Positions 8,286 to 15,511 of a stretch of DNA of 15,511 bases are shown here, piece after piece. The stretch lies in contig NHFW02000001.1 in assembly GCA_002171295.2 (NCBI GenBank), positions 40,505 to 56,015 of the forward strand, in the 5' to 3' direction. A program made the position numbers and the translations under genes. Source of the DNA: Flavobacteriaceae bacterium TMED121 (lineage in GTDB: Bacteria > Bacteroidota > Bacteroidia > Flavobacteriales > Flavobacteriaceae). The notes below the pieces were generated by a model. It did no database searches and was not told the origin of the DNA. It saw only the letters and a list, made by a program, of their open reading frames with translations. The first letter of the stretch is position 1. Each line of letters starts with the position of its first letter.

Positions 8286-10082
8286 ATGAAATTGAATACC
8301 AAAAAGGATATTTCAATACAATACACTGATGTACCGGTTGCGCAAACTGTTGTTCAGCTTTGTGAAATAAAAAATATTAAAAATATTGTGATATGTTCTG
8401 GATCAAGAAACGCTCCACTAACAAATAGTTTTGTAGAAAATCCATTTTTTATAACCTATAGTGTTATTGACGAAAGGTCTGCTGCATTTTTTGCTTTGGG
8501 AATCGCCCAACAAATGCGAGCACCTGCAGCAGTTGTTTGTACTTCTGGCTCAGCATTATTAAACTTTTATCCAGCCATTGTAGAGGCACTGTATAGTAAC
8601 ATTCCCTTGATAGTCATATCTGCTGATAGAATGCCCTATAGTATTGATATTGGGGACGGTCAAACCATACAACAAAAAGGAGTCTTTGAACCTCATTTGG
8701 TGGCACAAGCCTATTTGACACCAGACGTTTCACATGCAACGAAAACACTCATCGATAACCCTAACCAAAATCTTATTAAAAAAAACCCGTCCATTAAGGA
8801 GGTTAATGATCGACAAATAGAAATTCAATTTGAAAATGAAAAACTAATCAATCAGGTATTAAATACTGCAAAGTTTAAAAGTGGCCCTGTACACCTCAAT
8901 GTTCCAATGGAGGAACCCCTTTACGGAATGACAGATGTGCCTATTAGACTTAACTATTTTAATGATGATGAGAAAAAAAATTCAATTATTAATATTGAAT
9001 CTTATAAGAAACAATGGGAAAAATCTAGTAAAAAATTAGTTTTAGTAGGGGTTAATTTTCCTGGCACCATTAATCAAGAGGTTTTAGATAAAATTTCAGA
9101 AGACAATTCAGTTGTTTTAATGACTGAGACAACATCCAATTTAAGGCCCGCAAACGCTATTAATTCAATTGACTCTCTTATCGCCCCCATAGAAGGGGGA
9201 GATTCCCCTTTTTTAAAATTATTGCAACCAGACATTCTATTAACCTTTGGAGGGATGATAATATCGAAAAAAATTAAGCATTTTTTAAGAAATTTTTCAC
9301 CGAAGTCCCATTGGCATATTGATCCTTTTAAGGCTAATGATACCTATTATTGTCTTAGTGACCATGTCTCATTAGACCCTAATGAATTTCTATCTAAAAT
9401 TTATTTTAACACATCCTCTCAAAAAGGGGAGGGTTACAAACAAATTGTCTTAGAAAAATACCAAGAGCACAAAAGGTTAGGAAACAAATATTTTAAAAAA
9501 ATTCCTTTTTCCGACTTAAAAGCTTTTAAGACCGTATTTGATTCTATACCCAATCATTTACATTTACAATTGGCTAATAGTTCTACAGTCCGTTACGCCC
9601 AACTTTTTGATCTTCCAAAAGAAACTGAAGTTTTTTGTAATCGAGGTACAAGCGGTATAGATGGTTCAACTTCTACTGCTGTTGGAGCATCACTTGTAAA
9701 TAAGAATCCTACTGTGCTGATCACAGGTGATTTAAGCTTTTTCTATGATATCAATGGTTTGTGGAATAATTTTATACCTTCCAGTCTTAGAATTATACTT
9801 ATCAATAATAGCGGTGGAGGTATTTTCAGAATTTTACCAGGGGAAAAGGACACCCCTAAATTCGATACTTATTTTGAAACGATCCATCGGAGAAATGCTA
9901 AATCAATATGTAAAGCTTTTGGATTGAATCATTATTTTGTGAAAACTCTTTGGGGACTTCGTTTAGTACTAAAAAGCTTCTATAATCCCTCTAATAAGCC
10001 TAAATTATTAGAAATTAAAACTCCAAGAACCCTAAATGATTCGGTTTTATTAAATTATTTTAAAGCCATGCAAAAGCATTAA
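8286..10082 (+). CDS. menD: SEPHCHC synthase (thiamine-diphosphate dependent)
   Basis: Adds the succinic-semialdehyde unit from 2-oxoglutarate to isochorismate. The 598 residues fit the usual MenD length (about 550-600). Seen in order: CSGSRNAPL (37-45) with substrate-binding Arg41, VIDERSAAFFALG (60-72) with the ThDP-activating Glu63, VVCTSGSALLNFYPAIVEA (83-101), the NRGTSGIDGSTSTAVGAS segment (452-469), and the ThDP/Mg motif beginning GDLSF (481-485) and ending in INNSGGGIF (506-514). Residues of roughly 155-185 form a polar, Lys/Asn-rich stretch that looks like a variable insert. The gene sits between menF (30-base gap) and menB (27-base gap). Bases 9193-9214 inside the gene can form a terminator-like hairpin. 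Confidence 0.97.
   Translation: MKLNTKKDISIQYTDVPVAQTVVQLCEIKNIKNIVICSGSRNAPLTNSFVENPFFITYSVIDERSAAFFALGIAQQMRAPAAVVCTSGSALLNFYPAIVEALYSNIPLIVISADRMPYSIDIGDGQTIQQKGVFEPHLVAQAYLTPDVSHATKTLIDNPNQNLIKKNPSIKEVNDRQIEIQFENEKLINQVLNTAKFKSGPVHLNVPMEEPLYGMTDVPIRLNYFNDDEKKNSIINIESYKKQWEKSSKKLVLVGVNFPGTINQEVLDKISEDNSVVLMTETTSNLRPANAINSIDSLIAPIEGGDSPFLKLLQPDILLTFGGMIISKKIKHFLRNFSPKSHWHIDPFKANDTYYCLSDHVSLDPNEFLSKIYFNTSSQKGEGYKQIVLEKYQEHKRLGNKYFKKIPFSDLKAFKTVFDSIPNHLHLQLANSSTVRYAQLFDLPKETEVFCNRGTSGIDGSTSTAVGASLVNKNPTVLITGDLSFFYDINGLWNNFIPSSLRIILINNSGGGIFRILPGEKDTPKFDTYFETIHRRNAKSICKAFGLNHYFVKTLWGLRLVLKSFYNPSNKPKLLEIKTPRTLNDSVLLNYFKAMQKH
9193..9214 (+). terminator. Terminator-like hairpin inside menD (tentative)
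   Basis: AAGGGG (9193-9198) pairs perfectly with CCCCTT (9205-9210) around a 6-base loop, and six consecutive T run from 9209 to 9214. It encodes part of an unconserved-looking EGGDSPFLK segment of MenD. Translation through it would normally hide it, so any effect would appear only when translation of menD lags. It may be chance. Confidence 0.25.
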
Positions 10083-10109
10083 CTTTACTAATAAATTATT
10101 ACTAATAAT

Positions 10110-10931
10110 ATGAGTCAAACTAAATGGAAATGTATTCAAGAATACAGTGATATTAAATTTGAATATTTTGAGGGAGTAGCTAAAATAACCATCAACCGTC
10201 CTAAAGTTTACAATGCCTTCCGTCCTGAGACCAATGTACAGATGTTAAAGGCAATGGAGATTTGTCGTGAGCGAAAAGATATTGACGTTGTTGTTTTTAC
10301 CGGAGCTGGAGATAAATCTTTTTGTAGTGGAGGAGACCAAAACGTTAAAGGCGTCGGGGGTTATGTGGGTGAAGATGGTGTTCCAAGGCTAAATGTTTTG
10401 GATCTTTACAAGCAAATTCGAGAGATTCCCAAGCCGGTGATTGCAATGGTCAATGGTTACGCCATTGGAGGTGGCCATGTTTTACATGTTGTTTGTGATC
10501 TTACCATCGCAAGTGAAAATGCAATTTTTGGACAAACTGGTCCAAAAGTCGGAAGTTTTGATGGAGGCTTTGGTTCCTCTTATTTAGCTAGACATGTAGG
10601 GCAAAAGAAAGCCAGAGAAATTTGGTTTTTGTGTCAACAATATTCTGCAGATGAGGCCGAAAAAATGGGAATGGTCAATAAAGTAGTTCCTTTTAATTTA
10701 CTTGAAGAAACTGTTTTAGATTGGTGTAAGACTATGCAAAAGAGAAGTCCCTTAGCCTTGCGAATGGTTAAAAGGTCTCTAAATGCTGAACTCGATGGTC
10801 AGCACGGACTGATGCAGTTGGCTGGTGATGCAACCTTAATGTATTATCTGACGGACGAAGCACAAGAGGGTAAAAAAGCCTTTTTGGAAAAGAGAGACCC
10901 AAATTTCGATCAATACCCAAAGTTCCCCTAG
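10110..10931 (+). CDS. menB: 1,4-dihydroxy-2-naphthoyl-CoA synthase
   Basis: Crotonase-family enzyme that closes the naphthoquinone ring of OSB-CoA by an intramolecular Claisen condensation. The 273 residues include FCSGGDQ (71-77), the oxyanion-hole region [15 protein letters not shown] (117-131), and [12 protein letters not shown] (142-153). The last carries Gly144 where bicarbonate-dependent (type I) MenB has Gly and the other class has Asp; catalytic Asp151 is present. The C-terminus runs to the family's usual end ([19 protein letters not shown], 265-273 region), so the TAG at 10929-10931 is a natural stop. The TTG start of menA lies 3 bases later and in the same reading frame. Confidence 0.98.
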   Translation: MSQTKWKCIQEYSDIKFEYFEGVAKITINRPKVYNAFRPETNVQMLKAMEICRERKDIDVVVFTGAGDKSFCSGGDQNVKGVGGYVGEDGVPRLNVLDLYKQIREIPKPVIAMVNGYAIGGGHVLHVVCDLTIASENAIFGQTGPKVGSFDGGFGSSYLARHVGQKKAREIWFLCQQYSADEAEKMGMVNKVVPFNLLEETVLDWCKTMQKRSPLALRMVKRSLNAELDGQHGLMQLAGDATLMYYLTDEAQEGKKAFLEKRDPNFDQYPKFP

Positions 10932-10934
10932 GCA

Positions 10935-11840
10935 TTGAATTCAAAGTTTAAAATTTGGCTTAGTGCAGCAAGACTTAGAACCCTACCACTATCTGTTTCA
11001 GGGATAATAATGGGAAATGCTCTTGCCGTTCAATCCATCGATTTCTCCTATTCTATTTTCATACTTTCCTTGTTTACTGCTATTGGTTTTCAGATTATTT
11101 CAAATTTTGCAAATGACTATGGAGATGGTATTAAAGGAACGGATAATAACTTACGTTTAGGTCCAGAAAGAACCTTTCAGCGAGGACTATTGAAAGCGTC
11201 AGAGTTGAAAAAGGGTATTATAATATGTTCTATTATCTCGATATTTCTTTCAATTATATTGATTTATATTGCCTTGGGATCGAATAGCTTTTTGGTTTCA
11301 CTATTATTTATTCTACTTGCATTTAGTTCTGTTATTTCAGCAATCAAATATACTTTAGGAAATTCAGCATATGGATACAGTGGATTTGGAGACCTGTTTG
11401 TATTTATTTTTTTTGGTATTGTAAGCGTATTAGGTGCTTATTATCTTCAATCAAAGACACTTGATCTAAGGGCTATTTGTTTTGCAATTTCTATTGGATT
11501 ACTGTGCGTAGGTGTCCTTAATCTCAACAACATGCGGGACATAGCAAATGATCGAAATTCAAAAAAAAACACTTTAGTAGTAATTTTAGGAATCCAGAAA
11601 TCGAAACTTTATCATTATTCGTTAATTATCATAAGTGCAATTACATTATTGATAGGGGTAGGGGTTAATCAATTATTAAATCATCAATTTTACCTTTTAA
11701 TTTACTTCCCGCTATTAATCCATTTTTTTAAAGTTTCAAAAATAAAAGAGTCTAAAGACTATGATTCGCTTCTTAAGGAATTGTCTTTGACTACTTTTTT
11801 CATCTCGTTATTCTTATTTTTTAACTTTTCATTAAACTAA
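10935..11840 (+). CDS. menA: 1,4-dihydroxy-2-naphthoate polyprenyltransferase, TTG start
   Basis: Integral membrane UbiA-family enzyme that attaches the polyprenyl tail to 1,4-dihydroxy-2-naphthoate, giving demethylmenaquinone. The 301-residue protein shows WLSAARLRTLPLSVSGI (8-24), typical of the MenA N-terminus. The first Asp-rich motif is NFANDYGDGIKGTD (57-70; D61, D64) and the second is NNMRDIANDRNS (199-210; D203, D207). Seven to nine hydrophobic helices are visible. The start must be the TTG at 10935: the first in-frame ATG (residue 26) would delete the conserved N-terminal motif, and the TAG of menB lies one codon upstream in the same frame. The end overlaps menC by one base (TAATG), which suggests translational coupling. 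Confidence 0.93.
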   Translation: MNSKFKIWLSAARLRTLPLSVSGIIMGNALAVQSIDFSYSIFILSLFTAIGFQIISNFANDYGDGIKGTDNNLRLGPERTFQRGLLKASELKKGIIICSIISIFLSIILIYIALGSNSFLVSLLFILLAFSSVISAIKYTLGNSAYGYSGFGDLFVFIFFGIVSVLGAYYLQSKTLDLRAICFAISIGLLCVGVLNLNNMRDIANDRNSKKNTLVVILGIQKSKLYHYSLIIISAITLLIGVGVNQLLNHQFYLLIYFPLLIHFFKVSKIKESKDYDSLLKELSLTTFFISLFLFFNFSLN

Positions 11841-12874
11841 TGGAAGCTACCTATAAAAGATATCTTCTTAAATTCAAGGTTCCTAGTGGAACTTCAAGAG
11901 GGGTTTTGATGGAAAAAGAAACTTGGTTTTTATTCTTAAAAGATGGTTTAAAAAGAGGGATAGGTGAGTGTGCCATCTTTAGAGGACTCAGTTCAGACGA
12001 CAGACCGGATTATGAAATACAACTTAAACTTCTGTGTAATCAAATTAATATGAACAATAAAGTCTCTTTGGAGATTTTAAAAAATTTTCCTTCTATCCAA
12101 ATGGGTTATGAAATGGCAGTATTGTCTTTGAATGGAAAAAATTCTTTTGAGCTTTTTCCTTCAAAATTTACTGATGGAACTGATAGTATTCCAATCAATG
12201 GATTAATTTGGATGGGGGAAATTGATTTTATGAAAGCTCAGATAAAACAAAAAATTGATGAAGGGTTTGATTGTCTAAAATTAAAAATTGGTGCATTACC
12301 TTTTGAAAAGGAATTGGAGTTACTTTCAGAAATTCGAAATGAGTTTTCCAAAGATGAAATGATTATCAGAGTAGATGCAAATGGTGGTTTTTCCCCCGAT
12401 GATGTAATGGATAAATTGAATAAACTTGCAAATCTAGACATCCATTCAATTGAACAGCCTATAAAAGCTAATCAGCGAAAGAGGATGAGCTCAATTTGTT
12501 CAAAAACACCTGTTCCAATTGCTTTAGATGAGGAGTTAATTGGTGTTTTTGACCCCTTGGATAGAGAAAGTCTACTAGATCAAGTTTCACCTCAGTACAT
12601 CATTTTAAAACCCTCCTTATTAGGCGGCTTTAAATCTTGTGAACATTGGATTGAATTGGCTGAGCAAAGATCTATTGGATGGTGGGTGACCAGCGCATTA
12701 GAAAGTAACATCGGATTAAATGCTATAGCGCAGTGGACATATCAACTCGGTATAACCTCCCATCAAGGACTTGGAACCGGCGGTTTATTTAGTAACAATA
12801 TTGATTCTCCCTTGCAAGTAAAACCAGGGCAACTTAAATTTAATATTAATAGTTGTTGGAATACTAAATTTTAA
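11840..12874 (+). CDS. menC: o-Succinylbenzoate synthase
   Basis: Enolase-superfamily dehydratase that aromatises SHCHC to o-succinylbenzoate. The 344-residue protein has the muconate-lactonizing subgroup residues in order: the KLK pair in CLKLKIG (Lys147, Lys149), metal ligands Asp179 in VDANGG, Glu205 in SIEQPI and Asp230 in ALDEE, and Lys257 in LKPSLLGG. These are the residues expected for the two-lysine acid/base chemistry. Dipeptide epimerases share this scaffold, but the men context settles the role. The ATG overlaps the menA stop by one base. The next gene begins two bases after its stop. There is no sign of truncation or frameshift. Confidence 0.96.
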   Translation: MEATYKRYLLKFKVPSGTSRGVLMEKETWFLFLKDGLKRGIGECAIFRGLSSDDRPDYEIQLKLLCNQINMNNKVSLEILKNFPSIQMGYEMAVLSLNGKNSFELFPSKFTDGTDSIPINGLIWMGEIDFMKAQIKQKIDEGFDCLKLKIGALPFEKELELLSEIRNEFSKDEMIIRVDANGGFSPDDVMDKLNKLANLDIHSIEQPIKANQRKRMSSICSKTPVPIALDEELIGVFDPLDRESLLDQVSPQYIILKPSLLGGFKSCEHWIELAEQRSIGWWVTSALESNIGLNAIAQWTYQLGITSHQGLGTGGLFSNNIDSPLQVKPGQLKFNINSCWNTKF

Positions 12875-12876
12875 GT

Positions 12877-13785
12877 ATGTTTTTAGAACAATCAAATTTA
12901 AAGGATAACTCATTCATCAAATATATTAGAGGATCATTAGTTATTATTCTATTTCATTTTTTGGGACAAATTCCAATATCTTTATATTTGATTTATGGAA
13001 ATATTAACCTTGAAAATATAGAAGATAAGGATCAAATTTTTTCTCTATTGCCTCCTAACTTAGGATTAATACTAGTACTTATACCTTTTACTTTATCCCT
13101 GCTTGCACTTTGGTTTGTCATTACTAAATTACACGATCAACCCTTTCAAAGTTTAATTACTGCAGATCAAAGTATAAATTTTAAAAAAATAATGTTTGCC
13201 TTTTTACTGTGGGGAAGTTTTTCAGCCTTATTGGTTATTTCGGATTATTTAATAGGTCCTGAACATTATGAAATAAACTTTAAACCTTTACCATTTTTGA
13301 TATTATTTTTAATAGCCACTATAATGATTCCAATTCAAACTTCTGTTGAAGAGTTAATCTTTCGTGGTTATTTAATGCAAGGTTTTGGTACTCTTTTTAA
13401 AAACCGATGGGGTCCTTTGCTGTCTACATCCATAATATTTGGTTTGCTTCATTTATGGAATCCAGAGATCGATAAACTCGGTTTTGAACTCATATGGTAT
13501 TATATTGGGACGGGATTATTCTTGGGGATAATAACTCTGATGGATGATGGAGTGGAATTAGCTTTGGGCTTTCATGCAGCGAACAACCTGATCACAGCAC
13601 TTCTTGTTACTGCTTCTTGGACTGCTTTTCAAACTGAGTCTATCTTGATAGATAATTCTACTCCATCCTTGGGTAAGGAAATGTTGATTACACTATTGAT
13701 TATTTACCCTATTATAACAATAATATTTGCAAAAAAATATCAATGGAAGGATTGGAAAAAACATCTAACCAATAAATTTGAATGA
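12877..13785 (+). CDS. CPBP-family intramembrane metalloprotease (CAAX/Abi type) within the men operon
   Basis: A 302-residue polytopic membrane protein with the CPBP (Abi/Rce1-like) motifs: VEELIFRGYL (157-166; Glu158, Glu159, Arg163), FGLLHLWNP (188-196; His192) and FHAANN (232-237; His233, Asn237), the residues that form the glutamate/histidine site in this family. Hydrophobic segments lie at roughly 15-40, 62-84, 104-124, 137-156, 180-195, 204-222, 228-250 and 268-286. The substrate is unknown. Bacterial members have been linked to peptide maturation and immunity to bacteriocins, eukaryotic Rce1 to processing of prenylated proteins. The gene starts two bases after menC and overlaps menE by four (ATGA), so it is expressed with the men genes. 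A part in quinone-linked membrane biology is inference only. Confidence 0.93.
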   Translation: MFLEQSNLKDNSFIKYIRGSLVIILFHFLGQIPISLYLIYGNINLENIEDKDQIFSLLPPNLGLILVLIPFTLSLLALWFVITKLHDQPFQSLITADQSINFKKIMFAFLLWGSFSALLVISDYLIGPEHYEINFKPLPFLILFLIATIMIPIQTSVEELIFRGYLMQGFGTLFKNRWGPLLSTSIIFGLLHLWNPEIDKLGFELIWYYIGTGLFLGIITLMDDGVELALGFHAANNLITALLVTASWTAFQTESILIDNSTPSLGKEMLITLLIIYPIITIIFAKKYQWKDWKKHLTNKFE

Positions 13786-14855
13786 AAATACCTCATTACA
13801 CAAAAATTCACAATCGCTTTAAGTTAAACGGTTTTCATTTCTCAGCTAAGGAGTTAAAAGAAATAGGCCATGATTTTATTAAAGAAGGCAAACCCTATGA
13901 AATGGCTATTGGAGACTTTATTATGGACTGGATGGATAAGTATGACCACATCAATGTAAAAACGTCTGGTTCTACAGGTAATTCAAAAATCATTAAAATT
14001 TATAAACAGGCAATGGTCAGTTCAGCTCTAAGAACTGGAGATTTTTTTAATGTTAAAATTGGGGATTCAGCTCTTCATTGTTTACCAGCTGACTTTATTG
14101 CCGGAAAAATGATGCTTGTTAGAGCAATGATTCTAGGACTTTCACTGGAATTAGTTGAGCCTAGTTCATGTCCGATGGAAAATCTTTATAATACTTATGA
14201 TTTTGTTGCTATGACTCCTATGCAGGCTAATAATTCACTAGATCAGTTAGATCAAATTAAGACCCTTATTATTGGTGGTGCTCCTATCTATCCAGATTTG
14301 AATAAAAAATTAGTGGAAAGTCATCAGCGTTGCTTTGAGACTTACGGTATGACTGAAACCATTACCCATATTGCGGTATCAAAATTAGCTATCCCTAAAA
14401 AGCCATTCAAAGCTTTGGATGGTATTCGCCTTAAGCTTGATAAGGAAGGATGTTTGGTTGTGGATGCCCCTGATATTACTGACAAACTAATCTACACAAA
14501 TGATATTGTAAATATGCATGACGAGGAAAACTTTACTTATTTGGGAAGACGCGACAATGTAATTAATTCAGGGGGCGTTAAAATTTTTCCTGAAGTAGTT
14601 GAGCGAAAATTAGCTAGTCACATTGGGCTTCCGTTTTTTGTATACGGAATACCAGATAAAGTTTTGGGAGAAAAACTGGTTTTGGTCGTTGAGGGAGAAG
14701 AGCGTCAACTCCAGAAATTTAAATTGAATCAAACTTCATTAAAAGGCTTAGATAAATTCGAAGTACCCAAAGAAATCCTTTATGTATCCGAAATATTGAG
14801 AAATAATGGGAAGTATTTGAGAGAAAAGACTATAGATACTTTAATAATTAGCTAA
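13782..14855 (+). CDS. menE: o-Succinylbenzoate-CoA ligase, short Bacteroidota form
   Basis: ANL-superfamily adenylating enzyme that activates o-succinylbenzoate to its CoA thioester, the MenB substrate. The motifs are the P-loop TSGSTGNSK (61-69), YGMTET (188-193), the ribose-binding Asp241 in YTNDIV, the hinge LGRRDNVINSGGVKI (254-268) and the C-terminal catalytic lysine in NNGKY (Lys344). At 357 residues it is about 100 shorter than E. coli or Bacillus MenE (450-490). The missing part is N-terminal, before the P-loop, while all catalytic motifs are kept, so it is likely active. The start overlaps the CPBP protease stop as ATGA, and no upstream extension is possible without overlapping that gene further. 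Its TAA overlaps the stop of the convergent carboxylase gene. Confidence 0.95.
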   Translation: MKIPHYTKIHNRFKLNGFHFSAKELKEIGHDFIKEGKPYEMAIGDFIMDWMDKYDHINVKTSGSTGNSKIIKIYKQAMVSSALRTGDFFNVKIGDSALHCLPADFIAGKMMLVRAMILGLSLELVEPSSCPMENLYNTYDFVAMTPMQANNSLDQLDQIKTLIIGGAPIYPDLNKKLVESHQRCFETYGMTETITHIAVSKLAIPKKPFKALDGIRLKLDKEGCLVVDAPDITDKLIYTNDIVNMHDEENFTYLGRRDNVINSGGVKIFPEVVERKLASHIGLPFFVYGIPDKVLGEKLVLVVEGEERQLQKFKLNQTSLKGLDKFEVPKEILYVSEILRNNGKYLREKTIDTLIIS

Positions 14856-15511
14856 ACCTGAATAAGCCCCATATTAAACTTTTTTTCAATGGGAGCATTA
14901 TTAGCTGCTTCAATTCCTATACTAATCCACTTTCGTGTTTCCAATGGATCAATAATCGCATCCGTCCATAACCTAGCTGCTGCGTAATAGGCTTGTGTCT
15001 GTTTTTCATATCTGGATTTGATTTCATTTAATAAAGCGCTTTCTTTTTTAAGATTCATTTTTTCTCCTTCTTTCTTTCGCTTAGACTTTTCAATTTGTAG
15101 TAAAACTTGTGCTGCTTGTTCTCCACCCATCACAGCTATTTTTGAACCTGGCCAAGAAAAAATCAGCCTAGGATCGAAGGCCTTGCCACACATAGCATAA
15201 TTTCCAGCTCCATTTGAGTTCCCTATAATAATAGTAAACTTTGGAACAATACTATTTGACATTGCATTGACCATTTTTGCTCCATCTTTAATAATACCAC
15301 TATGTTCCGCTTTACTTCCAACCATAAACCCAGTTACATCTTGCAGAAAAACTAATGGTATTTTTCTTTGGTTGCAATTGGCAATAAATCGAGTTGCTTT
15401 ATCAGCTGAATCTCCATAAATTACTCCACCAAATTGTAATTCTCCATTTTTATTTTTAACAGCTTTTCGTTGGTTTGCTACAATACCAACTGCCCAACCG
15501 TCAATTCGGGC
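14852..15511 (-). CDS. Acyl-CoA carboxylase beta (carboxyltransferase) subunit, probably methylcrotonoyl-CoA carboxylase; C-terminal part
   Basis: Carboxyltransferase half of a biotin-dependent acyl-CoA carboxylase. Only the last 219 residues are in the window; the open frame continues past the right edge, so the Met codons inside it are not starts. Visible are GDSADKATRFI (33-43), FLQDVTGFMVG (55-65), the oxyanion-type NSNGAGNYAMCGKAFDP (98-114) and WPGSKIAVMGGEQAA (120-134). The NGAGNY.MCG...MGGEQAA pattern and the ending NNAPIEKKFNMGLIQV match methylcrotonoyl-CoA carboxylase beta (leucine degradation) better than propionyl-CoA carboxylase. Without the rest of the gene or its biotin-subunit partner, geranyl-CoA carboxylase or a generic acyl-CoA enzyme cannot be excluded. 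It is convergent with menE and shares stop-codon bases 14853-14854. Confidence 0.88.
   Translation of the reverse strand, partial: ARIDGWAVGIVANQRKAVKNKNGELQFGGVIYGDSADKATRFIANCNQRKIPLVFLQDVTGFMVGSKAEHSGIIKDGAKMVNAMSNSIVPKFTIIIGNSNGAGNYAMCGKAFDPRLIFSWPGSKIAVMGGEQAAQVLLQIEKSKRKKEGEKMNLKKESALLNEIKSRYEKQTQAYYAAARLWTDAIIDPLETRKWISIGIEAANNAPIEKKFNMGLIQV

Noticed and set aside
10085..10108. 10-base direct repeat TTACTAATAA, twice with 14-base period, before menB
   Set aside because: Pure AT-rich short repeat next to a start codon; such repeats arise readily in this base composition and the copy number is only two.
15018..15200. Plus-strand frame of 60 codons inside the carboxylase gene
   Set aside because: It is antisense to a clearly conserved carboxyltransferase sequence and has no independent support.

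Overview
The window looks like chromosomal DNA from an AT-rich member of the Bacteroidota, most likely a flavobacterium-like lineage. Four things point there: the gene families present, the near absence of Shine-Dalgarno sequences in front of start codons, a promoter of the Bacteroidota housekeeping type (TTG, 19 bases, TAnnTTTG) at 1518-1547, and a menaquinone locus of the short-MenE type. This assignment rests on reading the proteins and signals, not on a database search. No mobile element, CRISPR array, rRNA or tRNA was seen, and the genes look vertically inherited.

Layout. Positions 1-1453 (minus strand) hold leuA followed by the 5' end of leuC, the first two steps of leucine biosynthesis from 2-oxoisovalerate. 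A divergent intergenic region (1454-1598) separates leuA from an uncharacterised 522-residue helical-repeat protein (1599-3167, plus), whose 3' end overlaps a convergent RluA-type pseudouridine synthase gene. That gene follows panB (pantothenate/CoA pathway) on the minus strand. panB and dnaK diverge from a 143-base region (4641-4783) that carries a perfect CTGACA/TGTCAG palindrome. dnaK (4784-6700) ends at a strong intrinsic terminator.

From 6765 to 14855 runs a compact plus-strand menaquinone (vitamin K2) operon: menI (DHNA-CoA thioesterase), menF (isochorismate synthase), menD (SEPHCHC synthase), menB (DHNA-CoA synthase), menA (DHNA prenyltransferase), menC (OSB synthase), a CPBP-family membrane protease, and menE (OSB-CoA ligase). 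In biochemical order the route is MenF, MenD, (MenH), MenC, MenE, MenB, MenI, MenA. Only MenH and the final methyltransferase MenG/UbiE are missing from the window. Most junctions after menB are 0-4 bases or overlapping, which suggests one translationally coupled transcript. The window ends with the C-terminal part of a convergent acyl-CoA carboxylase beta subunit, most like methylcrotonoyl-CoA carboxylase (leucine breakdown), whose stop codon overlaps that of menE.

I found no wholly new system. The points most worth a second look are: the CPBP protease embedded between menC and menE; menA, which has no ATG and starts at a TTG just after, and in frame with, the menB UAG stop; the terminator placed directly against the menI start; the palindrome upstream of dnaK; a terminator-like hairpin inside menD; and the unknown 522-residue protein with a clear promoter.
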